Assembly: GCA_020284085.1 (NCBI GenBank)
Contig: JACEVL010000130.1
Location: 1,448,408-1,512,407, forward strand
Origin: Aporrectodea caliginosa
Taxonomy: Eukaryota > Annelida > Clitellata > Crassiclitellata > Lumbricidae
DNA: 64,000 bases
Direction of reading: 5' to 3'
In this document: piece by piece, positions 31,977 to 44,099 of the stretch
Layout: every line of letters begins with the position of its first letter
Position numbering within the stretch: position 1 is the stretch's first letter
Made by a program: the position numbers and the translations under genes
The notes under the pieces: generated by a model
What the model was told of the DNA's origin: nothing
Database searches by the model: none
Seen by the model: the letters and a program-made list of their open reading frames with translations, nothing else

Positions 31977-32177
31977 GGACGATTGCTTTGCAGCCGATGG
32001 TATCGACTAATGGTCGTCTTCTGCATCTGATTTTGAGATACGAGCGATTGCTTGGCAGATGCTGTTGGCAGCCAAACAACATGCCAGCGTCCCCTCAGCT
32101 GCTGCGGCAGTGGCAATGCCCGATGGCTTTCGTCGGCAGGCGTGATCATATCCTATTTCATTCCATTACGCACTCAC

Positions 32178-32391
32178 TGGAAAATGGATACTTGGGTCGT
32201 GTACCACGTTTAGAACACCGCTTTCTAGACCATAAATTGCGCTGAATGCTTTCATTATGTTGGTCGGCATTTGAATGTGCGGCATGCTGTTGATCATAGT
32301 TCTGCCATTGATGTGATTTTGTTGACGCTGCTTCTGAAAATGGCATTGAGAGGCTCTGCTCCATCGGGATGATCTCATGGGGGATAGACAT
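32178..32391 (-). CDS. Candidate first coding exon, protein unknown
   Basis: ATG at 32391 (A at -3) opens a frame of 71 codons to a GTGAGT donor after 32178 (phase 1). It encodes MSIPHEIIPMEQSLSMPF, HQWQNYDQQHAAHSNADQHN and RNLWSRKRCSKRGTRPKYPF: a Gln/His-rich, then basic, composition that could suit a nuclear protein. A shifted frame (start near 32417) is also open. No downstream exon was found before the minisatellite. It may be chance. Confidence 0.3.
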
Positions 32392-32904
32392 CGTAACTCA
32401 GGTCTTCGTCTCTCCATCCATCCGTCATCTCATCTCCTCCTCGGCACTTAATTCGATGCCATCGCCAGCATCCTCATCCTCAGCAGCCCTGCAGTCTCTC
32501 TGTCTCTCTGTCTCTCTCTCATCTCGCCACTCCAGTCATCTTTTCTCATCTGCGCTGCCAATGAGAAAAAGCAAAAATCGTCCGGCAAATGCAGGTCGAA
32601 AACCGGTCTGGCATGAAGTCTAAATTAATTACTCCCGTATTTTCGCAGATTTTTGTTACCGTGGGCAGCTGCGAATGTAACACGACCACGGCTGTTTCAT
32701 CCTCATTCCTCTGCAGCCCTACATCCACCGTGTACGGTCGGACTATTAAGTAACCTATGCTACTAGAAGCACCTAATAAGTTCTTATTTTCTTTAAATTT
32801 GCACGGAAACACCAAAGTACGCCTTCCTCACAACGTTCTTGGCTAATATGTTCTCGTTTCGGTCGTAGTTAAGCTAATCCGAAAACACACATAATGCTTA
32901 GATG

Positions 32905-33005
32905 CTATAGATGCTTCTGCTGCTGCTGCTGCTGCTACCTTGCTTCTCCTGCTGCTGTTGCTGTTGTTGATTTTGCTTCTGTTGCTGTTGCTTTGGTTGC
33001 TTCTA
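32905..33005. repeat. CTG/TTG trinucleotide-rich stretch
   Basis: GCTGCTGCTGCTGCTGCTAC then TGTTGCTGTTGTTG; gives Leu or Gln runs in frames that are not genes. Confidence 0.9.
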
Positions 33006-33312
33006 TTCATTCATTCATTCATTCATTCATTCATTCAATATGAGAACTTATATAACGCCCCTTCAAGAAACCTACTCAGGAGCGCTCCAAGCCCAGCCAC
33101 GACAAAAGAAAAGACTTTATTCACCTATAAGACCCAGTTGAGTTTATCAGAAGTAGGTCTAATGAATGCAGCTCTGGGGAGGTCATTCCAGAGCGCCTCT
33201 GAGTAGGTTATCTTGGAGGGGCGCTATATAAGTCCTCTGAATGAATGAATGAATGAATGAATGAATGAATGAATGAATGAATGAATGAATGAATGAATGA
33301 ATGAATGAATGG
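33006..33312. mobile_element. Head-to-head SINE pair with ATTC/GAAT tails
   Basis: Left: (ATTC)n at 33006-33037, then ACTTATATAACGCCCCTTCA and CTACTCAGGAGCGCTCC. Right: GAGCGCCTCTGAGTAGG, GGAGGGGCGCTATATAAGTC, then (GAAT)n to 33309. The two halves are inverted copies of one 3' end, making a 300-bp imperfect palindrome. Confidence 0.85.
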
Positions 33313-33356
33313 AATGGAGGGCCTACAACTGAGAAAGCTCGGTGTTTTCTATTAGC

Positions 33357-33455
33357 CTGTTGCTGTTGCTTCTGTTGCTGTTGCTGTTGTTGCTGCTGTT
33401 GCTGTTGATGTTGTTGTTGCTGCTGCTGCTGTTGATGTTGTTGTTGCTGTTGCTG
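33357..33455. repeat. TGT/TGC trinucleotide-rich stretch
   Basis: GTTGCTGTTGTTGCTGCTG-type repeat for about 100 bp. Confidence 0.9.
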
Positions 33456-33459
33456 GTTA

Positions 33460-33900
33460 GTGGTGCAATGATCCCGTGGGACGATTTGTGGGTCAGAGCA
33501 GCGTGAGACCTGTCTGCTTGAGAGAGTGGCGACACGAGTTGAAGTTGCGGGTTAAGTGATATACAGAGAAAGTCGACTCAAATGAGTGGCACGCAAACGA
33601 ATCTGTAAACGGTCTACGGTACTTCGGTATTTTCTGCGCTGTTTACATCACAGGTAATTGTTTATTATTGAAACGACGAGGTCCTTTAAAATGTCCTACA
33701 GATTGGATATCGCAAGGGTTAATGTTGTATTATCAAGATGAAGTTGAAAGCAATGGGTCACATTCATATGCAACGGGGAGGACCAGACCTCGCTCGTTCC
33801 AGTAAATGGCGATTTTTGAGGCTTTTGCTGCAAATGATGTTGTACATGTGTTACTGTTAGATTGTATCTAATATACTTTTGTTATACTACTTATATATGT
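33460..33900. other. No gene seen
   Basis: Unremarkable sequence between the trinucleotide stretch and the (GT)n of repeat B copy 2. Confidence 0.5.
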
Positions 33901-33910
33901 TAATGCTGAT

Positions 33911-34340
<430 letters not shown>

Positions 34341-34889
34341 AGTGAGGACGATAAGCTCGTGCATTGTTCAAACTGTGGATAAAAGCAACAAACTTTTTTG
34401 TATTAAAGAAAAACATATTTTAAGACTTTTCAGCGAGAGGCATCACTTAATTCATTTCGGAACATTACTTAAAAAATTATTGAAAATGTGCCGTAAACGC
34501 GGTACTTTTTCTATTAGTTCGACCATTTGTGCGGATTTTTGGGCTATAAACAGACATGTTTAGGCGACAGCTAGCATTTCTTGTCAATAAGTCTTCATTA
34601 TCGGCGATCTAATCGTCAATTAAGGATTGTTTTCACATAATTTATTTCACTTTAAATTGTGCGAAAGCGTCTATTTTCTTGTTTGGATGTAATAAAACTT
34701 CATATATTTTAATTTATCTGTACGGTAGGTCAGAATTTAATTACAGCCTACGTTTAAGCGGTGCTTTTTATCGAACCCGGCTTTTCGGGTGCCCTTGCGA
34801 ATTCCCGACCTAAATTCCCGAAATAGAATTTCACCTGGATTTCCTAAATCTATTTTCTAAGTTAACAAATTTATTATTTTGGGGTGATA

Positions 34890-35380
34890 ACAATTTTCGG
34901 TAAGTTTAGGTTGCTAAATTATTCTAATGTCTTCAATGCCGTACTTCACGTTGGTAAGTAAGCACTCTGCCTATGTCCATCATAACTATAATCAATCCCG
35001 CTTCCATTTCATCGAGAATTTTTTGTAATCAATCCAGCTTCCATTTAACGAAAAAATGACCCAACTTCTATTTAACCAGAAAAATATTTTTCATCAATGG
35101 AACTTTTATGTAAGCAAAGAACTTTTGCATGGGTCCAGCTTCGACTTACGGAAACAATTATTTTCATTATTCCAGCTTCTATTGCATCAAAAACTAAGTT
35201 TCATCAATCCAGCTTTTATTTACGATAAAAATTATTTCCGTCAATCCAACTTCTATTTAAAGATAGAAATAGTTTCATCAGTCCCACTTCCAGTTAGGGA
35301 AACAATTTTTTCCTCAATCCAGCTTCCATTTCATTTTGACAATATAAAATAATTTAGCAACCTAAACTACGGGTTTACCA
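34890..35380. repeat. Hairpin element with internal ~40-bp tandem repeats (in A1)
   Basis: Ends GTTTAGGTTGCTAAATTATT and its inverse AATAATTTAGCAACCTAAAC enclose about ten diverged units built on TCAATCCAGCTTCCATTTA followed by an A-rich GAAAAAATTATTTTCA. Two inverted copies of the unit (AATGGAAGTTGGATTGATGA) occur just outside at 35486-35545. Confidence 0.75.
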
Positions 35381-35639
35381 AATTTTCTAACGGTAGAACT
35401 GCATTTTAGCTTATTTAATGATCTCATTGAATATATCCTGTATTTTAACGTATTTTAATCTTATTTATCTTGTCTGCCTGCGTAAATGGAAGTTGGATTG
35501 ATGAAAATAATTCTTTGCATAAATAGTAGTTGGATTGATGAGTTATCATGGACATTTATCCACTTTAAAAGCAACCTCCCTGGTAATGTGTGTAATGCAA
35601 TCATTGAAATAAGAGAATACACAAAAATACAGGATATAT

Positions 35640-36380
35640 TCAATGAAATAATTAAATATTACTATTGCTACCTGTATTGTTCACTCCAAGCTTGATTATT
35701 GTATTTCCCTTTTCCTCAACCTCGAATCCACCTAACTTTAGCATCTACAGCTCATCCAAATTCACCAGCCTGAGCTGTCACCTGGTCACCAAGCATCATC
35801 ATATTGCTTTCGTTCTTAATTCACTTTACTGACTGAAAAAACCTGAGCACATCCACTTCAAAGTCCTATCACTAACCTACAACTGTGTACAACACTCCCA
35901 GCCACAGTACCTTCAAGAACTCTGCACCATCAGCCACCCCACTCAACCCGATCCTCCTCCTAATCTCTCTCTCCTGTTTCCCAGTCACTACTCACCTGAA
36001 ATTCTCCAACCGAACCATATCGACTCTGGAACGAACTTCCATGGATTCCACATATTCTCAGTTCATCCACCAGTACCGCCACTCACCCACCGTCATCTGC
36101 CTTAGGCTTCTCTACTTGTCACCTACAGGGTTTCCATTGCAAATAATTTTGAAGTCTTCAAGAATTCCTACGCTAATCCATCCAATCCTCTGCCTTCGAA
36201 GCTTTCTCGTCCTCAACAAAGCCAGCCTTAACAGTCGCTCTGCCAAATCTCACTGGCAACTGGACTTGGACCCTCACTGGACATCAATCTTTGGACAACT
36301 CTCTGCTCGACACTGCTTGTTAATTAGCTGGTGCCTTGCACTTAGCTTTAGAGTAACACAGTAGAAACTTTGAGTTTACG
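35640..36380 (+). pseudogene. CR1/L2-like LINE reverse transcriptase fragment (in A1)
   Basis: Interrupted frames read NYCYLYCSLQA, then HIHFKVLSLTYNCVQ and QPQYLQEL. This order is the thumb/C-terminal part of CR1/L2-type reverse transcriptases. It ends GTGCCTTGCACTTAGCTTT, AGAGTAACACAG and GATTACAATTC, a LINE tail like that at 58945-59000. Several stops; dead and carried inside A. Confidence 0.7.
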
Positions 36381-37891
36381 ATTACAATTCATCTTCTTAA
36401 TTGTTGTGTTTGTTAATTGTTCTGTGTGTTACTCATTGCTTAGTTATTTGTGGGGACTGTGGATGATCATAGCACTCTATGCTATCTGATTCTGGGAGGC
36501 CAGATTGTTTATTTTGGAGATTGGCACGAACTTGGCAATAGATTCAAGGAATGTAGCTCTGTCACGCGACTGACTTCTTGCAGAACTTGCCACAAGTGAC
36601 ATGGTATTACCACTGAGGCAAAGTATCACTCTAGTTGTCTGACACGGTTACACAACCGTAGACGTTTTTATAAGCGTCAGTGGTACAATTTATTTTCCAT
36701 ACCCTTGCTGTTGATGTAATACATGATATTATGGTCTTTGCTCAGCTAGTAGTTTACATAAATGATGTGCGATCTGTAAGCAATATTCGACCAGATTTCA
36801 AGCTTGTTGATCTTAAATAATGTATGTTAACTGGTTGAAGCAGGTTGGGGGCAAATTGCCGGTACTTGCAACCTTCTAATCAGTGTCTGTCATTTGAATC
36901 TGGGTGTGAAAAGCAATGGTGTGAACATATAAGCAATTTGCATTTTGGTCACTTGTTTAGAACTTGAAAACAATTTTATTGTTTGTTAGGTTTGGGTCCG
37001 TATCAAGCTGTGCACACTACCAGTGTTTCATACATTCAGTGACTGTGATACTGTATCAGCATTTGTTGGCAGTTGAACTCGGAACAAATATCCTGAAGTT
37101 ACAGAAGCCTTCAACGAGTTCACTCAATTGCGTCACGTCATTTCGGATACGTGTTAACTATACTGGAAAGCTTTACCATTCATTCTGTGAACTCTGCTCA
37201 CAGAAAACTATTTGTATAAAAAATCAGAACCACTGAGAACATTCCACCAACTCAAGATGCAAGTTTGTGCAAAACATTAAATGTGCCAGGTATCAGGCTT
37301 GGCTTTTGTGGAGCCAGGCATTAGTAACACTGCGTATATTACCAAATCTTGCTGATGGAGGGTAGTCATGAATTGCATCAATCATGGTTTAGAACTGTTA
37401 GTGATACAGCAACCCAGAGAGTATGTGTTCCAGATTTGTCTAAACGTAAAGCTTCTGTGAGCAGCCATTACTGCGCTGGCGTGTGATTTACGTTCACAAA
37501 ACACGCCAGGAACCAGTGGCAACACTACGAGCATGGCAGAAGTGGTACAGCTGGTCACCACGACTGAATGATTTAACATCACATCACTAAACAGCCATTG
37601 CACAGTCTTCCTAACTCAAGTGCAGCAAGGAAATACTGCCAGAAGACAAAGTTATTGTGCTGTTTGACTTTGCAGAGAATGATTCATTTATGGTGCAAGA
37701 TTCAATACAGGGGTTCTACTTGGAGAACAGACAAAGAAGACTGGATTACTTGAAGAGTGGCATTTCTTTACAACCAGCCATGGAAACAGCGTGTGAGGCT
37801 GCAATTGTGAAACCCTCAACCAGAACCAGTGTACGGTACAACAGATGATATACTCACTCCGGAACAACTGTATCGATGGACTCATGCTAAC

Positions 37892-39284
37892 CAGTGGCGT
37901 AACAACCATGTAACGAGGGTGGACAAAGTCAAGGGGCCCCGAGGTCCGAAGTACCCCAAACTTTTTAACGTGAGTTCAGCAGAAACTTGAAACAACAAAA
38001 CCTGTATTGGACATACTGAAACTTATATCGAGCTCTCGCATCACGCCATCCCTATATGCCGGAATTGGCTACTGCCTGTGTGCTGTTTGCCGCTCTCCCA
38101 GTCATCCTCGCCATTTCGTTCTCCAAATTGAAAATCATAACGACGTATCTTAGATCCACTATCTCACAGGACAGACTTGATGGCCTTGCGATCGAACATG
38201 AATGTGGACAAATTGAATATTGATGACTTGATAGACACATTTGCGAACAGTAAAGTTAGAATATCCAAATTCATGCAACAATTCTCTGAAGAATAACAGA
38301 CTACAGTCTACATCAGTGCTTCCCAAACTTTTCAGTGTCACAGACCGGCAGGAATTAACTTTCAGTGTCACGGACCGGCAGAAATTTTCCCACTGCAGGA
38401 GGACCGGTGTCAAATTTATGAATTATTTCTCTCTTTCGTTTTTGATCACCTAAATTCCTCAAAATGTATTAAAATTGATTTAAATGCACGTTTTTCCAAT
38501 TATGTCTCTCTATTGCCCTGTAAATACTTCACTTTGCGGACCGGCAACTGAGGGCTCGTGGACCGGCACCAGTCCGTGGACCACCACTTTGGGAAGCACT
38601 GGTCTACATTACATTACTGCAGTAGCATGCATAGGCATCAGACCAATACATTTTGTTTTCTTTTTTTTAAATCATGACAATTTGACTTTAATTTAACTTG
38701 AATTAAAATATCCCTTGAACTATTCATCACTTAATACACTCATTAGGTACAGTGTTAGTGTATGCTGTCTATGCATGTAACTAGCCTGTAAGCGACAGGC
38801 CAAATTGGCGAATACATTCCGGTTGTTTTCTGGTTCTGTCTTGAACTATTAATGTGACTTGAACTATGGATTATTGATAATAATGGTTAACACTCTCGTT
38901 TTTATTACCTAACTGCTAATTTAAATAGCTATAGATGGTGTAATGGTTAGCGTGTTGACATCAATCCCCGCCATGGGAGAAATTTGGTTCACGATTTCTG
39001 CTCCATGTACGCCCCTATTAAACTCAACTACAATGAGTACACTGACCGTACACTGTCGGTGGGAAGATGAGATGGCAAGGGAGAGGACTGGTTATCCACC
39101 CGCATATATGCCGAGGCTAAGAAAATGAAGTCGCTAACACTTTATACCCATGGCTAGCTTAAGTGACTGCTCCTCCTCCTTCTTCTTCCTCATTATTTTC
39201 ACTCTTTAGTCTCGTTAATGGGTAAGGGCCCCAAGCATAGAGTGTCCAAGGGCAAGGGCCCCCAGCTAGGTTGTTACGCCACTG
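37892..39284. mobile_element. hAT-type element nested in the A1 transposase
   Basis: Termini CAGTGGCGTAACAACC and GGTTGTTACGCCACTG are perfect inverted repeats; 8-bp duplication ATGCTAAC at 37884-37891 and 39285-39292. It carries GGGGCCCC-rich subterminal sequence and no intact gene. It contains the MITE at 38314-38601. Confidence 0.92.
38314..38601. mobile_element. 288-bp hAT MITE (nested at second level)
   Basis: Begins CAGTGCTTCCCAAACTTT and ends CCACTTTGGGAAGCACTG, with 8-bp duplication GTCTACAT at 38306-38313 and 38602-38609. Interior has repeated GxACCGGCA words. The termini are typical of Charlie-like hAT elements. Confidence 0.93.
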
Positions 39285-40041
39285 ATGCTAACTTGTTAGG
39301 AATAAAAAAATTTTTGGCGAGTCAGGTAGAGGCAAATAGATAGAAGATAGATTATCTTGTGCTGAAAGTATACACAATTGAGGCTGCATTATGGAGATAT
39401 TTCATGAAAATCATGATGCTTTGGTAAACCTATGCAGCCTAAAGGTCCTGAAAAGTCAAATTTGTGGCCAAGACGCTGGGATGGCGGCTGGATTCCAGTT
39501 AACCATCTCTTTTCTACCATTGAGGACTTGGTCACTATTACTGTGTGTCAGTGTAAACTTGACCCGACATCCGACAGACAGATCGTGACTAACTGGAAGC
39601 TCTTCACAGAGAAACATTACAACAGACATTAAATTACCAAAGTGGTAGAAAAACTGACAGCGTAACGAACATTAAATTACAAGTGATACAAAATAGAAAT
39701 ACGTTGTAAAAATATAGAAAATAGACACTTTTGCACAATTTAAAGTGAAATATGTTAAAGACGATCGCCGATAATGAAGACTTATTGACAAGAAATTCTA
39801 GCTGTCGCCTAAACATGTCTGTTTATAGCCCAAAAAATCCGCACAAATGGTCGAACTAATAGAAAAAGTACCGCGTTTAAGGCACATTTTCAATAATTTT
39901 TAAGTTATGTTCCGAAATGAATTAAGTGATGCCTCTCGCTGAAAAGTTTTAAAATATGTTTTTCTTGAATACATAAAAGTTTGTTGCTTTTATCCACAAG
40001 ATGAACAATGCACTGCCTTTTTGGACCTTATCCTCCTCACT

Positions 40042-40555
40042 ATCAGTGATAGACACGTGATGTAGATGCGTGATGTACGATGGCGTTTGCAGGACGTTAC
40101 GAAATACTAGCAATTAAAGGCAAAAACAAAGTAAGTGAATATTTTATTAACCGATTATTTAAATTTAGAATATTTTGTGCATTATATAAAGTAAATAAAG
40201 ATTTGAATTTCAGCGTAATTTTCTGCCGCTTTTTGTGCGTAAAGCCTATGTATGCGAATGTGTTAGTTTGTCATGGACGTGGTCACGTGATAGACATTTG
40301 ATTGGCTAACTGATAGACATGTGACGTTACCGCAAGAAGACAAAGATGTGTAGTACGCTATGATTTCGAAATATCAATTAAAGACAGAAACAAAGTAAGT
40401 AAATAGTTTATTAGCGGATTATTTAAAGTTAGATTATTTAGTAGATAATATAAAGTAAATATTTAACTTTCAGCCTGATTTTCTGTCCGTTTCTGTGCGT
40501 GTGTGTATACGAATGCGTGTGTGACGAACAATATTTCCCACAACCCATGACTTTT
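40042..40555 (+). mobile_element. Repeat 'B' copy 2, right part (two first-exon cassettes)
   Basis: Resumes with TGATAGACACGTGATG and contains an ATG exon at 40080-40130 (MAFAGRYEILAIKGKNK, phase 0, GTAAGT donor) matching 1274-1212. A second diverged unit follows: GTCACGTGATAGACATTTGA near 40281, then a short frame MISKYQLKTETK at 40361-40396 with the same donor. Each is followed by ATTATTTAAATTTAGA-like intron sequence ending in TTTCAG. Interrupted by a LINE tail at about 40555; B sequence resumes at about 40742 (GTACGCATAGGAGTCACAAA). Confidence 0.55.
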
Positions 40556-40742
40556 TATTATGATTATTAAACTGTCATTTATAGCGCGCCCAAACAAAAA
40601 GAATCTTGCACAAAAGCGCGTAACAGGAAAGTCTAGTCATAATAAATTTTGAACAAATAAGTTTTGAGTTTCTTTTAAAAGAGCGTTAACGTTGAGGATC
40701 TGCGAATAAAGTCCGGCAGTTTATTCCATTCAGCGGGGCCAT
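40556..40742 (-). mobile_element. LINE 3' fragment inserted in repeat B
   Basis: Minus strand reads GPAEWNKLPDFIRRSSTLTL then FKRN..LICS, the CR1/L2 C-terminus, and ends GCGCGCTATAAATGACAG with a short (AAT) tail. Close to 46622-46960. Confidence 0.8.
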
Positions 40743-41045
40743 TTTGACTTGTACGCATAGGAGTCACAAAGCCAACAATAAAATAACAAAAAGAAACAAC
40801 AATAATTTCTGTAATTAAGCATGAAAGGTTTAATACAAAACTTACAAATTCGCTACCATAAGGAATTTGCATTTCAAAATTTGTCTCTTAAACATAAGCA
40901 TGTCAACATATGTATTTAGCGGAAGGCGTCATTACCGATCAGAATGCTTTGCTTCTCTTTTGTAGACGTTATAGGGCCTATTATAGATTTGCATATAGAA
41001 AGGTGATATCATTAGTTCTTGTAACAACACAATGACTCCTTCATA
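40743..41045. other. Remainder of repeat B region, no gene seen
   Basis: AT-rich sequence up to the left end of transposon A copy 2. Confidence 0.4.
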
Positions 41046-41604
41046 AGTGAGGACGATAAGCTCGTGCATTGTTCAAACTGTGGATAAAAGCAACAAACTT
41101 TTTTGTATTAAAGAAAAACATATTTTAAGACTTTTCAGCGAGAGGCATCACTTAATTCATTTGGGAACATAACTTAAAAAATTATTGAAAATGTGCCGTA
41201 AACGCGGTACTTTTTCTATTAGTTCGACCATTTGTGCGGATTTTTTGGGCTATAAACGGACATGTTTAGGCGATAGCTAGCATTTCTTGTCAATAAGTCT
41301 TCATTATCGGCGATCTAATCGTCAATTAAGGATTGTTTTCACATAATTTATTTCACTTTAAATTGTGCGAAAGCGTCTATTTTCTTGTTTGGATGTAATA
41401 AAACTTCATATATTTTAATTTATCTGTACGGTAGGTCAGAATTTAATTACAGCCTACGTTTAAGCGGTGCTTTTTATCGAACCCGGCTTTTCGGGTGCCC
41501 TTGCGAATTCCCGACCTAAATTCCCGAAATAGAATTTCACCTGGATTTCCTAAATCTATTTTCTAAGTTAAAAAATTTATTATTTTGGGGTGATAACAAT
41601 TTTC

Positions 41605-42095
41605 GGTAATCCCGTAGTTTAGGTTGCTAAATTATTCTAATGTCTTCAATGCCGTACTTCACGTTGGTAAGTAAGCACTCTACCTATGTCCATCATAACT
41701 ATAATCAATCCCGCTTCCATTTCATCGAGAATTTTTTTAATCAATCCAGCTTCCATTTAACGAAAAAAATGACCCAACTTCTATTTAACCAGAAAAAATA
41801 TTTTTCATCAATGGAACTTTATGTAAGCAAAGAACTTTTTCCATGGGTCCAGCTTCGACTTACGGAAACAATTATTTTCATTATTCCAGCTTCTATTGCA
41901 TCAAAAACTAAGTTTCATCAATCCAGCTTTTATTTACGATAAAAATTATTTCCATCAATCCAACTTCTATTTAAAGATAGAAATAGTTTCATCAGTCCCA
42001 CTTCCAGTTAGGGAAACAATTTTTTCCTCAATCCAGCTTCCATTTCATTTTGACAATATAAAATAATTTAGCAACCTAAACTACGGGTTTACCAA
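41605..42095. repeat. Hairpin element with internal tandem repeats (in A2)
   Basis: Here the inverted ends are longer than in A1: CCCGTAGTTTAGGTTGCTAA and its inverse at 42070-42090; A1 lost the CCCGTA at its left end. Internal units as in A1. Confidence 0.8.
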
Positions 42096-42354
42096 ATTTT
42101 CTAACGGTAGAACTGCATTTTAGCTTATTTAATGATCTCATTGAATATATCCTGTATTTTAACGTATTTTAATATTATTTATCTTGTCTGCCTGCGTAAA
42201 TGGAAGTTGGATTGATGAAAATAATTCTTTGCGTAAATAGTAGTTGGATTGATGAGTTATCATGGACATTTATCCACTTTAAAAGCAACCTCCCTGGTAA
42301 TGTGTGTAATGCAATCATTGAAATAAGAGAATACACAAAAATACAGGATATATT

Positions 42355-43100
42355 CAATGAAATAATTAAATATTACTATTGCTACCTGTATTGTTCACTC
42401 CAAGCTTGATTATTGTATTTCCCTTTTCCTCAACCTCGAATCCACCTAACTTTAGCATCTACAGCTCATCCAAATTCACCAGCCTCAGCTGTCACCAGGT
42501 CACCAAGCATCATCATATTGCTTTCGTTCTTAATTCACTTTACTGACTGAAAAAACCTGAGCACATCCACTTCAAAGTCCTATCGCTAACCTACAACTGT
42601 CTACAACACTCCCAGCCACAGTACCTTCAAGAACTCTTCACCATCAGCCACCCCACTCAACCCGATCCTCCTCCTAATCTCTCTCTCCTGTTCCCCAGTC
42701 ACTACTCACCTGAAATTCTCCAACCGAACCATATCGACTCTGGAACGAACTTCCCTGGATTCCACATATTCTCAGTTCATCCACCAGTACCGCCACTCAC
42801 CCACCGTCATCTGCCTTAGGCTTCTCTACTTGTCACCTACAGGGTTTCCATTGCAAATAATTTTGAAGTCTCACCTCTTCAAGAATTCCTACGCTAATCC
42901 ATCCAATCCTCTGCCTTCGAAGCTTTCTCGTCCTCAACAAAGCCAGCCTTAACAGTCGCTCTGCCAAATCTCACTGGCAACTGGACTTGGACCCTCACTG
43001 GACATCAATCTTTGGACAACTCTCTGCTCGACACTGCTTGTTAATTAGCTGGTGCCTTGCACTTAGCTTTAGAGTAACACAGTAGAAACTTTGAGTTTAC
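42355..43100 (+). pseudogene. CR1/L2-like LINE fragment (in A2)
   Basis: Nearly identical to 35640-36380, including the stops. Confidence 0.7.
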
Positions 43101-44099
43101 GATTACAATTCATCTTCTTAATTGTTGTGTTTGTTAATTGTTCTGTGTGTTACTCATTGCTTAGTTATTTGTGGGGACTGTGGATGATCATAGCACTCTA
43201 TGCTATCTGATTCTGGGAGGCCAGATTGTTTATTTTGGAGATTGGCACGAACTTGGCAATAGATTCAAGGAATGTAGCTCTGTCACGCGACTGACTTCTT
43301 GCAGAACTTGCCACAAGTGACATGGTATTACCACTGAGGCAAAGTATCACTCTAGTTGTCTGACATGGTTACACAACCGTAGACGTTTTTATAAGCGTCA
43401 GTGGTACAATTTATTTTCCATACCCTTGCTGTTGATGTAATACATGATATTATGGTCTTTGCTCAGCTAGTAGTTTACATAAATGATGTGCGATCTGTAA
43501 GCAATATTCGACCAGATTTCAAGCTTGTTGATCTTCAATAATGTATGTTAACTGGTTGAAGCAGGTTGGGGGCAAATTGCCGGTACTTGCAACCTTCTAA
43601 TCAGTGTCTGTCATTTGAATCTGGGTGTGAAAAGCAATGGTGTGAACATATAAGCAATTTGCATTTTGGTCACTTGTTTAGAACTTGAAAACAATTTTAT
43701 TGTTTGTTAGGTTTGGGTCCATATCAAGCTGTGCACTCTACCAGTGTTTCATACATTCAGTGACTGTGATACTGTATCAGCATTTGTTGGCAGTTGAACT
43801 CGGAACAAATATCCTGAAGTTACAGAAGCCTTCAACGAGTTCACTCAATTGCGTCACGTCATTTCGGATACGTGTTAACTATACTGGAAAGCTTTACCAT
43901 TCATTCTGTGAACTCTGCTCACAGAAAACTATTTGTATAAAAAATCAGAACCACTGAGAACATTCCACCAACTCAAGATGCAAGTTTGTGCAAAACATTA
44001 AATGTGCCAGGTATCAGGCTTGGCTTTTGTGGAGCCAGGCATTAGTAACACTGCGTATATTACCAAATCTTGCTGATGGAGGGTAGTCATGAATTGCAT

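Larger units (their letters stand above)
37380..39632 (+). pseudogene. Decayed transposase of element A1 (split by hAT insertion)
   Basis: Fragments in order: RTVSDTATQRVCVPDLSKRK, KEILPEDKVIVLFDFAENDS, FMVQDSIQGFYLENRQ, EEWHFFTTSHGNSV, ILTPEQLYRWTHAN, then (after the nested insertion) LLGIKKFLASQVEANR and MQPKGPEKSNLWPRRW. FDFAENxSFxxQD and WHFFxTSHG are, from memory, motifs of a transposase-like family common in invertebrate genomes whose superfamily I cannot name; the acidic residues would fit a DDE core. Internal deletions, frameshifts and stops show it is non-functional. Copy 2 has the same lesions. Confidence 0.6.
34341..40041 (+). mobile_element. Long-inverted-repeat DNA transposon A, copy 1
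   Basis: Ends are inverted repeats of about 340 bp (left 34341-34690, right 39700-40041): left begins AGTGAGGACGATAAGCTCGT, right ends ACCTTATCCTCCTCACT. Between them are a hairpin element, a LINE fragment, and a decayed transposase with two nested insertions. It is almost identical to copy 2 (41046-46372) over most of its length. It sits inside repeat B, which is split between 34340 and 40042. No convincing target-site duplication is seen. The transposase superfamily is not assigned. Confidence 0.85.
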
